Assembly (NCBI RefSeq): GCF_004745635.1
Contig: NZ_SRLB01000010.1
Span: forward strand, 62,001 to 126,000
Source: Methylobacterium nonmethylotrophicum
Lineage (GTDB): Bacteria; Pseudomonadota; Alphaproteobacteria; Rhizobiales; Beijerinckiaceae
Direction: 5' to 3'
DNA: 64,000 nt
In this document: in pieces, positions 16,521 through 24,855 of the stretch
Layout: the number at the start of each line of letters is the position of its first letter
Numbering within the stretch: the first letter of the stretch is position 1
Position numbers and translations under genes: made by a program
Notes under the pieces: generated by a model
Database searches by the model: none
Seen by the model: only the letters and a program-made list of their open reading frames with translations
What the model was told of the DNA's origin: nothing

Positions 16521-18930
16521 CGCCGTCCCTCGCCAGGAGTTCGCTCGCCGCCGCCATCAGGTTTCCGACCGAGAGCGGGCGGAACCGGAACTCGACCACG
16601 TGCTTGCCGGCCGGCACCTCGACCCCGCGGAAGAGCAGGTTGGCGCGCAGGATCGGACGGCGGGCGCCGTCCACCCGGGCCTCCCAGCCCGGATAGAAGA
16701 TGTCGTGCAGCACCAGCACGCTGTCGCGGTCCGTCTCGACCTCCACGGTGACGACATTGCGGCGATAGGCGAGGATCGTCGCATGGCCCTTCGCGGCGAC
16801 CACGGGCGCCGCCGGGTCCTTGAGGCCGAACGCGCCCTTGATCTTCGGCACGCTGTCCTGGTCGACCAGAGCCGTCTCGTTGCCCTCGAACTCGGGCAGC
16901 TCGTCCTGGCCCAGCACGCTCTCGGAATCGACCGGAACGAGGCGGGTCGCCAGGTAGGCCCGGGGCTTGGCCGGGTCGAGGCGGTAGATCCACATCTCGC
17001 CCGAGCCGTAGAGGAGCTTGGCGCCGGTCAGCTGCGGGAAGTGCCGCGGCAGCCGCTCGGCCGGCCGGTCGAGGACGAGGTATTCGAGGCCGAGCAGGCT
17101 CGCGAGCCGCGAGCGGTAGCCGCGAAACAGGCCCGGGAACTGGCGCAGGTTCGGGTCGGCGGCGTTCTCGCCGGGGCCGACGGCGCGCTCGTAATCGGCG
17201 AGCCGCAGGGGGTTGTAGCCGATCGTGTCCTCGAGCCCGAGCACCATCGAGGCGTTCTGCCAGGCGCCGCCGAGGCCCAGGATCTCGACGCGGGGATGCT
17301 CGCCCTTGGCATGGCGGGCGTCGAGTTCGGACCTGAGCAGCGTCAGGCCCTGGAGCTGCTCCGGCGGCAATTGCTGGAACACCGCGTAGCGGCCCGCCGG
17401 CTCGGCGTTGAGGGAGTTGCCGGCATTGCGCCAGACGAGCTCGGCCCCGAGCAAGGCGACGAGGCCGGCCGTCGCGAGCGCCCGCCGGCGCGGGTCCGCC
17501 CGCAGCATCACGGCGGCGGTGACCGCCACCAGGGCGCTGCCGATCAGGCCGTCGCGCACGGCGTCGGGCAGGTGATCGGCCCTGGCGGCGTAGCGGTAGG
17601 ACACGAGCAGGATGCCGGCCAAGCCTGAGAGTGCCAGGGCCGGCAGGGCGAGGCGGACGGCGCCTGCGAGGCGCGGGAGCCCGGCGGGACGCCCGAGCCG
17701 GGGCGCGCCCTCGCGCAGGTAGCGGTGGACGAGGTAGCCGGCGGTGAGCGCGATGCCGAGGTTGATCACGAAGGTGGCGTCGGCGGGCCGGCGGTAGAGG
17801 TCGACGCCGGGAACGTGGTCGAAGACCGGGGCGAAGAGCGGGGTGTAGCGCCCGAGGGCGTAGAGCGTGGCGGCGGCCAGCACGATGACGGGATAGCGGA
17901 TCTCCCGGGCGGCGAGGCGTCCGCCCGCGATGCCGTGCCAGAGGATCAGCAGGGCCGGCAGGGTGCCGGCGAAGAGGTAGTTCACCGCCCGGTCGGTCCA
18001 GGTGTTGCCGTCCATCGACTTCCAGTCCGGGCCCCAATAGTCGTAGGTCCAGCGCAGCGAGCCGAACACGTCGGCGAACAGGGCGGTGGCGAAGCTCGAG
18101 GGCGGCAGCGAGCCCATGATGGCCGCGCCGTAGGCGAAGGACGGCCGGGTCGAGGTCATCAGGAACTGCATGGTGAGGAGCGAGGGCACGGCGAGCAGCG
18201 CGCCGCCGACGAGCGCCATCACGGCGAGCACGCCGAGGCGCCCGCGCAGGTAGAGAAGCGGCGCCGGCGCCGTCAGCACGGCGTGGAGCGCGACGCCGAT
18301 CAGGCTCAAGCCGCTCAGGAACGCCACCTGGTCGCGCCCCACCGTCATCACGGCGGCCACCACCGCGAAGGCGAGGCCGAAGGCGTAGGAGCGGCGGGCG
18401 AGCGCCTCCTCGAGCAGCCACCAGGCGAGCGGGACGAAGCCGTACGAGATGATCATGCCGGTATGCTGCAGCCGGGCCGAGGCCGAGCCGCCGAGCACGA
18501 ACACCATCGCGGCCGCGACCGCGCCGGCGGCGTGCCAGCCGCGGCGGCGGAAGAGCAGGAGCATCGCGACCGCGCCCGGGATCAGGTGGGCGAATACCAC
18601 CGCGTCGAACAGCTCCATCGACGGGGACGGGTCGAGCCATGCGAAGAACAGCATGGTCGGGGTGAAGAGGAGCGATTGCGGATCGGCGACGGACGGGTGG
18701 CCGGCGAAGTGGTAGGGGTTCCAGAGCGGCAATTCGCCGTTGGCGAGCGCCGCGCCGAGGTAGCGCAGCATCGGGTAGAAGTGGTTCTTCGAATCCCACG
18801 GCACGACGGCGCCGGCGAGCGGCCAGACCGCGGCGGCGGCGGACCAGAACAGCAGCACGGCGGCGAGCGCCAGCCAGAACTCCCGCGGGGTCCAGGGTGA
18901 GGCGAGGGGGGCGGGATTGCGCGTCGTCAT
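16495..18930 (-). CDS. YfhO-family multi-pass membrane protein (glycosyltransferase-like)
   Basis: 811-aa integral membrane protein with about twelve or thirteen hydrophobic helices between residues 20 and 520, then a roughly 290-aa soluble C-terminal domain ending with the motif block VLHDIFYPGWEARVDG and GVEVPAGKHVVEFRF that is characteristic of YfhO (PF09586). The first loop carries PWDSKNHFYP and PLWNPYHFAGHP, matching the Asp-containing first loop of GT-C sugar transferases. YfhO homologues act in lipid- or teichoic-acid-linked glycosylation; the substrate here is unknown. ATG 18930 has GAGGA upstream. It is divergent from the nitroreductase gene. Confidence 0.82.
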   Translation of the reverse strand: MTTRNPAPLASPWTPREFWLALAAVLLFWSAAAAVWPLAGAVVPWDSKNHFYPMLRYLGAALANGELPLWNPYHFAGHPSVADPQSLLFTPTMLFFAWLDPSPSMELFDAVVFAHLIPGAVAMLLLFRRRGWHAAGAVAAAMVFVLGGSASARLQHTGMIISYGFVPLAWWLLEEALARRSYAFGLAFAVVAAVMTVGRDQVAFLSGLSLIGVALHAVLTAPAPLLYLRGRLGVLAVMALVGGALLAVPSLLTMQFLMTSTRPSFAYGAAIMGSLPPSSFATALFADVFGSLRWTYDYWGPDWKSMDGNTWTDRAVNYLFAGTLPALLILWHGIAGGRLAAREIRYPVIVLAAATLYALGRYTPLFAPVFDHVPGVDLYRRPADATFVINLGIALTAGYLVHRYLREGAPRLGRPAGLPRLAGAVRLALPALALSGLAGILLVSYRYAARADHLPDAVRDGLIGSALVAVTAAVMLRADPRRRALATAGLVALLGAELVWRNAGNSLNAEPAGRYAVFQQLPPEQLQGLTLLRSELDARHAKGEHPRVEILGLGGAWQNASMVLGLEDTIGYNPLRLADYERAVGPGENAADPNLRQFPGLFRGYRSRLASLLGLEYLVLDRPAERLPRHFPQLTGAKLLYGSGEMWIYRLDPAKPRAYLATRLVPVDSESVLGQDELPEFEGNETALVDQDSVPKIKGAFGLKDPAAPVVAAKGHATILAYRRNVVTVEVETDRDSVLVLHDIFYPGWEARVDGARRPILRANLLFRGVEVPAGKHVVEFRFRPLSVGNLMAAASELLARDGDEGETAFR

Positions 18931-19095
18931 GGCGTCCTCGGCACCGGCCCGGGCCGGCATCGGCCTTCTCGTCACGCCCGGGCCGTGGCCGTCCGGGCCG
19001 GAATGGTGCTTAAAGGGGGCATCGGGGCGCCAGGATGGCAGCCAGCCGTCCCGCTTCCCGCCCCGTCCGCTATAGCTCAAGCCACTGAAGCCGAG

Positions 19096-19659
19096 ATGAA
19101 CGCGATCCTCGACCTCCTTTGCACCCGCCGCTCGGTGCCGCCGGTTCAGCTCGGCGGCCCCGGCCCTTCCCCCGAGGAGCTGGACACCATCCTCACCGCC
19201 GCCGCGCGGGTGCCGGATCACGGCAAGCTCGCGCCCTGGCGCTTCATCGTGATCGAGGGCGAGGGCCGGGAGCGGATCGGACGCGTCGTGGCCGAGGCCT
19301 ACCGGGCCGATCACCCGGAGGCCGACGACAAGCGCCTCGCCCTCGAGGCCGGGCGCCTCAAGCTGGCGCCCCTGGTGATCGCCGTGGTGTCGCGGGCCGG
19401 CCCGCACGTGAAGATCCCCGACTGGGAGCAGGTGCTCTCGGCCGGCGCGGCGACGATGAACCTCGTCCTCGCGGCCAACGCCCTCGGCTTCCGCACCGCC
19501 TGGCTCACCGAGTGGATGGCCTATGACCGCCGGGTGCTCGACGCCCTCGGCCTCGACCCGGCCGAGCGCCTGGCGGGCTTCGTCCATGTCGGCCGTGCCG
19601 GCGAGGTGCCGCCCGACCGGCCGCGGCCGTCGCTCGACGAGATCGTGACGCGGTACTGA
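19096..19659 (+). CDS. Nitroreductase-family flavoprotein (YdjA-like)
   Basis: 187-aa FMN-dependent oxidoreductase. Motifs: CTRRSVP near residue 10, ARVPDHGKLAPWRFIVIEG (about 38-56), GAATMNLVLAANALG and RTAWLTEW in the second half, and a C-terminal FVHVG segment. Short length and the PDHGKLAPWRF form fit the YdjA/NfnB-like subgroup. ATG 19096 gives the usual MNAILDLLCTRRS start; the longer frame back to 18985 lacks similarity. The ribosome-binding site is weak. The physiological substrate is unknown. Confidence 0.85.
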   Translation: MNAILDLLCTRRSVPPVQLGGPGPSPEELDTILTAAARVPDHGKLAPWRFIVIEGEGRERIGRVVAEAYRADHPEADDKRLALEAGRLKLAPLVIAVVSRAGPHVKIPDWEQVLSAGAATMNLVLAANALGFRTAWLTEWMAYDRRVLDALGLDPAERLAGFVHVGRAGEVPPDRPRPSLDEIVTRY

Positions 19660-19798
19660 CGGCGTCCCGCGCGGGGCGGTCCCGAGCGGTCCCGGCTGGC
19701 GCCGGGCCCCCGGGACGCTCTACCGATGGCGGCTGAGCCCGCCCCGCCGGGCCTCCGCTTCCCGCCCATCCTATTTCCGGACAATCCTGGGGCCGCCG

Positions 19799-20425
19799 AT
19801 GCATTACGACGCCGAGACCCGCACCCTGCGGCACAACCCGTTCAAGGCGCTGGTGGCACCGCGCCCGATCGGCTGGGTCAGCGCGCTCAGCGCCTCGGGC
19901 CAGCTCAACCTCTCGCCCTACTCGTTCTTCAACGGCGTCGGGGACAGCCCCGAGATGGTGATGTTCTCCTCCTTCGGCCGCAAGGACGCGCTGGCCTTCG
20001 CGGAGGAGGGCGGCGAGTTCGTCTGCAGCCTCGCCACCCTCGACCTCAAGGAGGGGATGAACCAGACCTCGGCGCCGCTGCCCCGGGGCGAGAGCGAGTT
20101 CGACTTCGCGGGCCTCGCCACGGCGCCGTCCCGCAAGGTGCGCCCGCCGCGGGTGGCCGCCTCGCCCGCCGCCCTCGAATGCCGATGGCTGCAGACCATC
20201 CCGCTCGTGCCGGCGGAAGGCGGCGAGCCGGCCTACTTCATGGTGATCGGCCAAGTGGTGTCGATGTACATCGACGACCGCTTCGTGACGCCGGACGGCC
20301 GGGTCGATACCGGGGCGATGCGGCCGATCATGCGCGGCGGCTACTTCGACTACTTCACGGTCGAGCCCGAGAACCGCTTCGAGATGCGTCGGCCGGCGGG
20401 GGGCGGGGACACGCCGAAGCGGTGA
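19799..20425 (+). CDS. Flavin reductase-like domain protein (FMN-binding split barrel)
   Basis: 208-aa cytoplasmic protein of the DIM6/NTAB flavin reductase family. Typical strings are VAPRPIGWVSALSASGQLNLSPYS at the FMN-binding start (residues 18-41), then FNGVGDSPEMV, and ALECRW with HxGxV-like VIGQVVSMYID further on. Such proteins reduce free flavin with NAD(P)H or act as flavin-dependent oxidoreductases of unknown substrate. It follows the nitroreductase gene on the same strand by 139 bases; co-transcription is possible, not shown. Confidence 0.85.
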   Translation: MHYDAETRTLRHNPFKALVAPRPIGWVSALSASGQLNLSPYSFFNGVGDSPEMVMFSSFGRKDALAFAEEGGEFVCSLATLDLKEGMNQTSAPLPRGESEFDFAGLATAPSRKVRPPRVAASPAALECRWLQTIPLVPAEGGEPAYFMVIGQVVSMYIDDRFVTPDGRVDTGAMRPIMRGGYFDYFTVEPENRFEMRRPAGGGDTPKR

Positions 20426-20532
20426 GGGCGGTCGTCCTGCGCCGCGCAGGCACTGTGCGGCGCGCCGGCAAGGCTCCTGCCCGGGGTGGGATTTTATGCT
20501 ACCGTCCCGGCCGATCACGGACAGGAGCCGCC

Positions 20533-20847
20533 ATGCAGGCCGCGGAAAAGATCAGCATCACCATGACGTCGGAGCAGCTCCGGGCGGTCCGCGAGAGCGT
20601 CGCGGCAGGCGAGTACGCGTCGACCAGCGAAGTGCTGCGCGACGCGGTGCGCCTCTGGCAGCGCCAGCGTCAGGAGGATGCCGAGCGCCTGAACGCCATC
20701 CGAGCCCGCATCCGCCGCTCGCTCGACGATCCGCGTCCCGATCTGACCGGTGAGGAGGTGCAGTCGAACCTGGATGCGCTGTTCGCCGAGGCCGAGGCAG
20801 AGGCTGAAGCCGAGAACACGGTCAAGACCGGAGACAAGCGTGCGTAG
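20533..20847 (+). CDS. parD: ParD-family antitoxin
   Basis: 104-aa type II antitoxin. The N-terminal ribbon-helix-helix (KISITMTSEQLRAVRESVAA, then the EYASTSEVLRDAVRLWQ helix, about residues 5-45) binds operator DNA. The C-terminal acidic helix, with an AEAEAEAEAE run, would wrap and neutralise ParE. ATG 20533 follows AGGAGCC. It overlaps the toxin gene by eight bases, the usual order antitoxin then toxin, and is presumably autorepressed by the complex. Confidence 0.9.
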   Translation: MQAAEKISITMTSEQLRAVRESVAAGEYASTSEVLRDAVRLWQRQRQEDAERLNAIRARIRRSLDDPRPDLTGEEVQSNLDALFAEAEAEAEAENTVKTGDKRA

Positions 20848-21157
20848 GCTGCCGGTCACTTACCGTGCGGAGGCCAATGCCGATCTGCGCGACATCTTCA
20901 GAGTGGTCCTGCGCGCCAGCCGCAATCTCAAAACCACCAGAGCGTTTGTGCAGCGGATCAAGGACCGCTGCGAACGCATCGGCGACGCCCCGCAAGGCGG
21001 ACGCCCCAGGGACGATCTCGAACCTGGCCTGCGTACGGTGCCGTTCGAGCATACTGCCTTGATCGCGTATCGGGTCGAGCCGGGCCGGGTACGGATCACC
21101 AACGTGTTCTATGGCGGCCGGGATTTCGAAGCGCTTTATCGCGGCGACGAGGATTGA
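20840..21157 (+). CDS. parE: ParE-family toxin
   Basis: 105-aa RelE/ParE-superfamily toxin. Family features: VTYRAEANADLRDIF at the start, IKDRCERIGDAPQGGRPRDDL in the middle, and a C-terminal strand pair VRITNVFYGGRDFEALY. ParE members poison DNA gyrase (family knowledge). GTG 20840 has GGAGA six bases upstream and overlaps parD; the in-frame codons before it lie inside parD. The pair looks intact. Confidence 0.9.
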   Translation: MRRLPVTYRAEANADLRDIFRVVLRASRNLKTTRAFVQRIKDRCERIGDAPQGGRPRDDLEPGLRTVPFEHTALIAYRVEPGRVRITNVFYGGRDFEALYRGDED

Positions 21158-21265
21158 GACGACCCCGCCCCCATCCGCTTCAATGTTCCTTTACCATAAC
21201 GCCAGCATCCTCGGCCCCATGAGAGAGCAGGCCTGCGTCTTGCGGCGCCGCTCCGCCGGGCCGCC

Positions 21266-22306
21266 ATGTTCCTGTTCACCAGCACGCCTTCGCCGGGACC
21301 CGCCAGCCAGGGAATCGCCCCCCAGGGCAATGCCAGCCGCACGACCTCCGGCAACCCGGTGATCGAGGCGATCCGGCAGGGTGCGGAGAAGACCGGCGCC
21401 GCCTTCGACTACCTGCTCTCGACGGCGCAGCGCGAGTCGAGCCTCAACCCCTCCGCCAAGGCCGGCACCTCCTCGGCCACCGGCCTGTTCCAGTTCATCG
21501 AGCAGACCTGGCTCGGGGTGATGAAGCAGGACGGGCCGTCGCTCGGCCTCGGCTCCTACGCCGACGCGATCACGGCCCGCTCCTCCGGCGGCTACGCGGT
21601 GAGCGATCCGGCCGCCCGCCAGGCGATCCTCGACCTGCGCCGCGACCCCGAGATCGCCTCCGCGATGGCCGGCGCGCTCACCCGCCGCAACGCCGACGCC
21701 CTCTCGGACGCGCTCGGCCGCGAGCCGAACCGCGCCGACCTCTACGCCGCCCATCTCCTCGGCGTGCGGGGCGCCCTGACGCTGATCCGTGCCGCCGAGA
21801 CCGCGCCCGGACGGTCCGCCGCCGCCGACCTGCCGGAGGCCGCCGCCGGCAACCGCGGCCTGTTCTACGACCGCACCGGGCGGGCGCGCAGCGCCTCCGA
21901 GCTCTACGCGGTGCTCGGCACCAGCCCGGCCGCGCCGGCGCCGGCCGCCACCGCGGCGACACAAGGTGCCCAGCCGACCGCCTATGCGCCCGAGGCCGGC
22001 AGCGGCCTGCGCTCGCTCTTCCAGACCGACGCCCGGCGCGGGCCCGTCTCCGACAGCGTCGCCCGCCTGTGGGGCGGCCGGGGCAGCGGGGCCGCGGCGC
22101 CGAGCTACTTCCCGCGCTCGAACGAGGGGCCGGTCCTGGCTTCCGCCGCGCCCGCCCCGCCCGCGGGCACCGACTCCGGGAGCGTAGCCCCGGCGACCCT
22201 GCCGGACGCCTTCCCGGGCGGCGTGCCCCTGCCACCGGCCCGCCCGCGGGAATACGGCGGCGGCCGCAACCGCGCCGCCCTCAGCCCCTCGCCGATCCAG
22301 TCCTGA
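21266..22306 (+). CDS. SLT-domain lytic transglycosylase-like protein without a classical signal peptide
   Basis: 346-aa protein. Residues 30-130 form a soluble lytic transglycosylase-type domain with catalytic Glu58 in RESSLNPSA, followed by SSATGLFQFIEQTW, so cleavage of peptidoglycan glycan strands is likely. The remainder is Ala/Pro-rich and low-complexity, probably a disordered or wall-associated tail. The N-terminus lacks a clear basic-hydrophobic signal, which suggests export through a flagellar or other dedicated route, or a missed start. It lies 22 bases ahead of the DUF2336 gene on the same strand. Confidence 0.78.
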   Translation: MFLFTSTPSPGPASQGIAPQGNASRTTSGNPVIEAIRQGAEKTGAAFDYLLSTAQRESSLNPSAKAGTSSATGLFQFIEQTWLGVMKQDGPSLGLGSYADAITARSSGGYAVSDPAARQAILDLRRDPEIASAMAGALTRRNADALSDALGREPNRADLYAAHLLGVRGALTLIRAAETAPGRSAAADLPEAAAGNRGLFYDRTGRARSASELYAVLGTSPAAPAPAATAATQGAQPTAYAPEAGSGLRSLFQTDARRGPVSDSVARLWGGRGSGAAAPSYFPRSNEGPVLASAAPAPPAGTDSGSVAPATLPDAFPGGVPLPPARPREYGGGRNRAALSPSPIQS

Positions 22307-22328
22307 CCCGAATCCCGGAGCCGCGCCG

Positions 22329-23549
22329 ATGATCATCCGCCAGTTCCTGCTCTGGACGCAGCACGACTCCGCCGGACGGCGTGCCGAGGCGGCCTCGTCG
22401 CTGGCCCGGGCCTACCTCTACGGCGACCTCGACCCTGCAGCGCGCTGGGAGGCCAAGACCGCCATCACGGCGCTCCTCGACGATCCCTCGCCCCTGGTCC
22501 GGCGGGCGCTCGCCGAGGCCTGCGCCAACGCGGCGGACGCGCCCCGCACCCTGGTGGTGGCGCTCGCCCAGGACCAGCCGGAGATCGCCGGCCTCGTGCT
22601 GGCGCGCTCGCCGGTCCTGTCGGATGCCGACCTCGTCGACTGCGCCGCGGTCGGGGACGAATCGGGCCGCGTCGCCATCGCGGGAAGGCCGCACCTCTCG
22701 GCCATGCTGTGCGGAGCCCTCGCCGAGATCGCCGGCGCGGCGGCGCTCCGGGCGCTGGCCGCCAATCCGGGCGCGGAGGTCACCCGCGGCAGCCTCCTGC
22801 GGATGGTCGAGCGCCACGGCGACGACGCCCGCTTGCGCGAGGCGCTGCTCGCCCGGCCCGACCTGCCGCTCGACGTGCGCCAGGCGGTCGCCGCCCGCCT
22901 CGCCAGCGCCCTGTCGGCCTTCGTGAGCGGCTGTGGCTGGCTCTCGCCCGAGCGCAGCGAGCGGGTGACCCGGGAGGCGCGGGAGCGCGCCACCCTGGGC
23001 TTCGCCGAGGGCTCGGAGGCGGCCGACCTGCGCCGCCTCGTCGCCTATCTGCGGGCGGCCGGCCAGCTCACCCCCGGCCTGATCCTGCGGGCGATGCTGT
23101 CGGGCCGGATGGCCTTCACGGAGGCGGCGCTCACCGACCTCTCGGGGCTGCCGGCCGAACGGGTGGCGGGGCTCCTGCACGATCGCCGCGGCAGCGGCCT
23201 GGCGGCGCTCTACCGCCGGGCCGGCCTGCCGCCCGCCCTCGAACCCGCCTTCGCAGCCGCGATGACCGCCTGGCACGAGGAGAGTACGGGCCTGCGCGAG
23301 ACGAGCGCCCCGGCCCTGTCGCGGCGGATGATCGAGCGGGCCGTGACCGCCTGCGAGCGCCTGCCCTTCGGCGAGGCTCACGCCATCGTGGCCCTGCTCA
23401 ACCGCTTCGACGCCGAGGCCGCCCGAGACGAGGCACGGGTGCTCGCCCGCGCGCTCGTGAACGAGGCCACCGTCGATTCCGTGCTGGACGCGATCCCCGC
23501 CGCCCTGATGGAGAGCTATCGCCAGGACCGGCTGCGCCTCGCAGCCTGA
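22329..23549 (+). CDS. DUF2336 domain protein
   Basis: 406-aa all-helical, HEAT-like protein matching the alphaproteobacterial DUF2336 family: N-terminal RAYLYGDLDPAARWEAKTAI, then LLDDPSPLVRRALAEACAN, LAQDQPEIAGLVL, and a conserved C-terminal half. The family has no settled biochemical role; members are often near signalling or cell-cycle genes. It is probably in one transcript with the upstream SLT-domain gene. The last eight codons have been duplicated just past the stop (see the repeat entry). Confidence 0.85.
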   Translation: MIIRQFLLWTQHDSAGRRAEAASSLARAYLYGDLDPAARWEAKTAITALLDDPSPLVRRALAEACANAADAPRTLVVALAQDQPEIAGLVLARSPVLSDADLVDCAAVGDESGRVAIAGRPHLSAMLCGALAEIAGAAALRALAANPGAEVTRGSLLRMVERHGDDARLREALLARPDLPLDVRQAVAARLASALSAFVSGCGWLSPERSERVTREARERATLGFAEGSEAADLRRLVAYLRAAGQLTPGLILRAMLSGRMAFTEAALTDLSGLPAERVAGLLHDRRGSGLAALYRRAGLPPALEPAFAAAMTAWHEESTGLRETSAPALSRRMIERAVTACERLPFGEAHAIVALLNRFDAEAARDEARVLARALVNEATVDSVLDAIPAALMESYRQDRLRLAA

Positions 23550-23571
23550 TGCAGGACCGGCTGCGCCTCGC
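23523..23571. repeat. 29-base tandem duplication across the DUF2336 stop codon
   Basis: CAGGACCGGCTGCGCCTCGC occurs at 23523-23542 and again at 23552-23571. Each copy is followed within a few bases by TGA. The second copy re-encodes QDRLRLAA in a shifted frame after the real stop. It is a recent slippage-type duplication without clear effect on the protein. Confidence 0.75.
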
Positions 23572-23582
23572 CGCGTGACGCT

Positions 23583-23699
23583 TCAGCGCGCAGCCGCCCG
23601 CCGGTCCGCGCACATCACGGCCGCCGCGAGGTAGCCGGCCAGGGAGACGATCACGGCGTGGGGGTGGATCGGCCGGACGAAATGCGCAGAGACGCTCAT
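23583..23699 (-). CDS. Putative 38-aa membrane micro-protein
   Basis: A short ORF of 38 codons on the minus strand, starting at ATG 23699 with a near-ideal GGGAGGAATCG site. It encodes a polar N-terminus with three histidines (HFVRPIHPHAV), one hydrophobic helix (about residues 15-29, AVIVSLAGYLAAAVM) and a basic C-terminal tail (DRRAAAR), a layout that fits a single-pass inner-membrane peptide. No family is recognised. Support comes from the ribosome site, the helix, and the lack of any other gene in this 430-base gap. It is convergent with the DUF2336 gene. Confidence 0.5.
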   Translation of the reverse strand: MSVSAHFVRPIHPHAVIVSLAGYLAAAVMCADRRAAAR

Positions 23700-23981
23700 C
23701 GATTCCTCCCGATTCGGGTGTCCCACCCGGCATACGATGCCGGGCGGCCAGTGGACAAGCGTCCGCCGCAGGGAATTTCGTTCTCGCTGCGCCGGGATTA
23801 AGCCCCGGGTGACCTTTCGTGGTCTCGGTATGGCGTGGGCAAGCCCGCGCGCATCATGGCGTCAGGTCCGATCTCGCGCGCCATGATCCCCATTCATCAC
23901 GGATGCGCGAGCCTCTCGTCTTTCCGGGAGCTTACGGTTAAGACCGCGATCGAGGCGCTTCGCACGGAACCGACGACCCGA

Positions 23982-24686
23982 ATGACCGACGGTTGGGACG
24001 ACTCCGCCGTCGCCTGGATCGCCGAGATCGGCGAGGAGGGCGATTTCGGCCGGGCCTGCGTGCTCGATGCGCCGATGCTGGCGCGGATCCGCGGCCGCGG
24101 CTTTCGCCGGGCCCTCGATGTCGGCTGCGGCGAGGGCCGCTTCTGCCGCCTGCTGCAGGATCTCGGGATCGGGACGGTCGGCATCGATCCCACCGACGCG
24201 CTGCTGCGCCAGGCCCGCGCCCGCGATCCGGAGGGCGCGTATCTCCCCGGCCGGGCCGAGGCCTTGCCCTTCGCGGACGGCGCCTTCGACCTCGTGGTCA
24301 GCTACCTGACGCTGATCGACATGCCGGATGCGCACGCGGCGATCCCCGAGATGGCCCGGGTGCTCGCGCCGGGCGGGACGCTCCTGGTCGCCAACCTGTC
24401 GAACCTCGCGAGTGCCGGCGCCTGGCTGAGGGATGCCGACGGCGTGCGCCGCTTCCGCCTCGACGATTACCTCGAGGAGCGGGCCGAGTGGGCGGAGTGG
24501 AGCGGCATCCGGGTGCGCAACTGGCACCGGCCGCTGTCGCTTTACATGACCCTGCTGCTGGGGCGGGGGCTCATCCTGCGCCACTTCGACGAGCCGGTGC
24601 CGCATCGCGGCGACCCGGCGAAGGTCGCGCTTTACCGTCGGGTGCCGTGGTTCATGATGATGGAGTGGGAAAAGCCGGCGGGGTGA
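23982..24686 (+). CDS. Class I SAM-dependent methyltransferase
   Basis: 234-aa cytoplasmic methyltransferase of the UbiE/Methyltransf_11 type. Motif I is ALDVGCGEGRFCRLL (about residues 43-57). The following strand ends in VGIDPTD, the motif II region is FDLVVSYLTLIDMPD, and motif III-like ARVLAPGGTLLVAN comes next. The substrate is unknown. The start is uncertain: ATG 23982 gives a normal N-terminus (MTDGWDDSAVAWIAEIG), while the frame stays open to 23835 and no start has a strong ribosome site. It is convergent with opgH. Confidence 0.83.
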   Translation: MTDGWDDSAVAWIAEIGEEGDFGRACVLDAPMLARIRGRGFRRALDVGCGEGRFCRLLQDLGIGTVGIDPTDALLRQARARDPEGAYLPGRAEALPFADGAFDLVVSYLTLIDMPDAHAAIPEMARVLAPGGTLLVANLSNLASAGAWLRDADGVRRFRLDDYLEERAEWAEWSGIRVRNWHRPLSLYMTLLLGRGLILRHFDEPVPHRGDPAKVALYRRVPWFMMMEWEKPAG

Positions 24687-24855
24687 GCCGCCGCGCCCGG
24701 CTTGTCCGATGTCGGGCGGGTTTCCCCGCGCGATGGGACACCCCCGTCGTCAACGCGGGGTCCGGCCTTCGGCGAGCACCGGGATGCCATCGAGGGTGTT
24801 CGAAGGCCGGTGCGTGCGATCTTCTGGCACCGTCGTGCAGGCGCCCTGCGGACGC

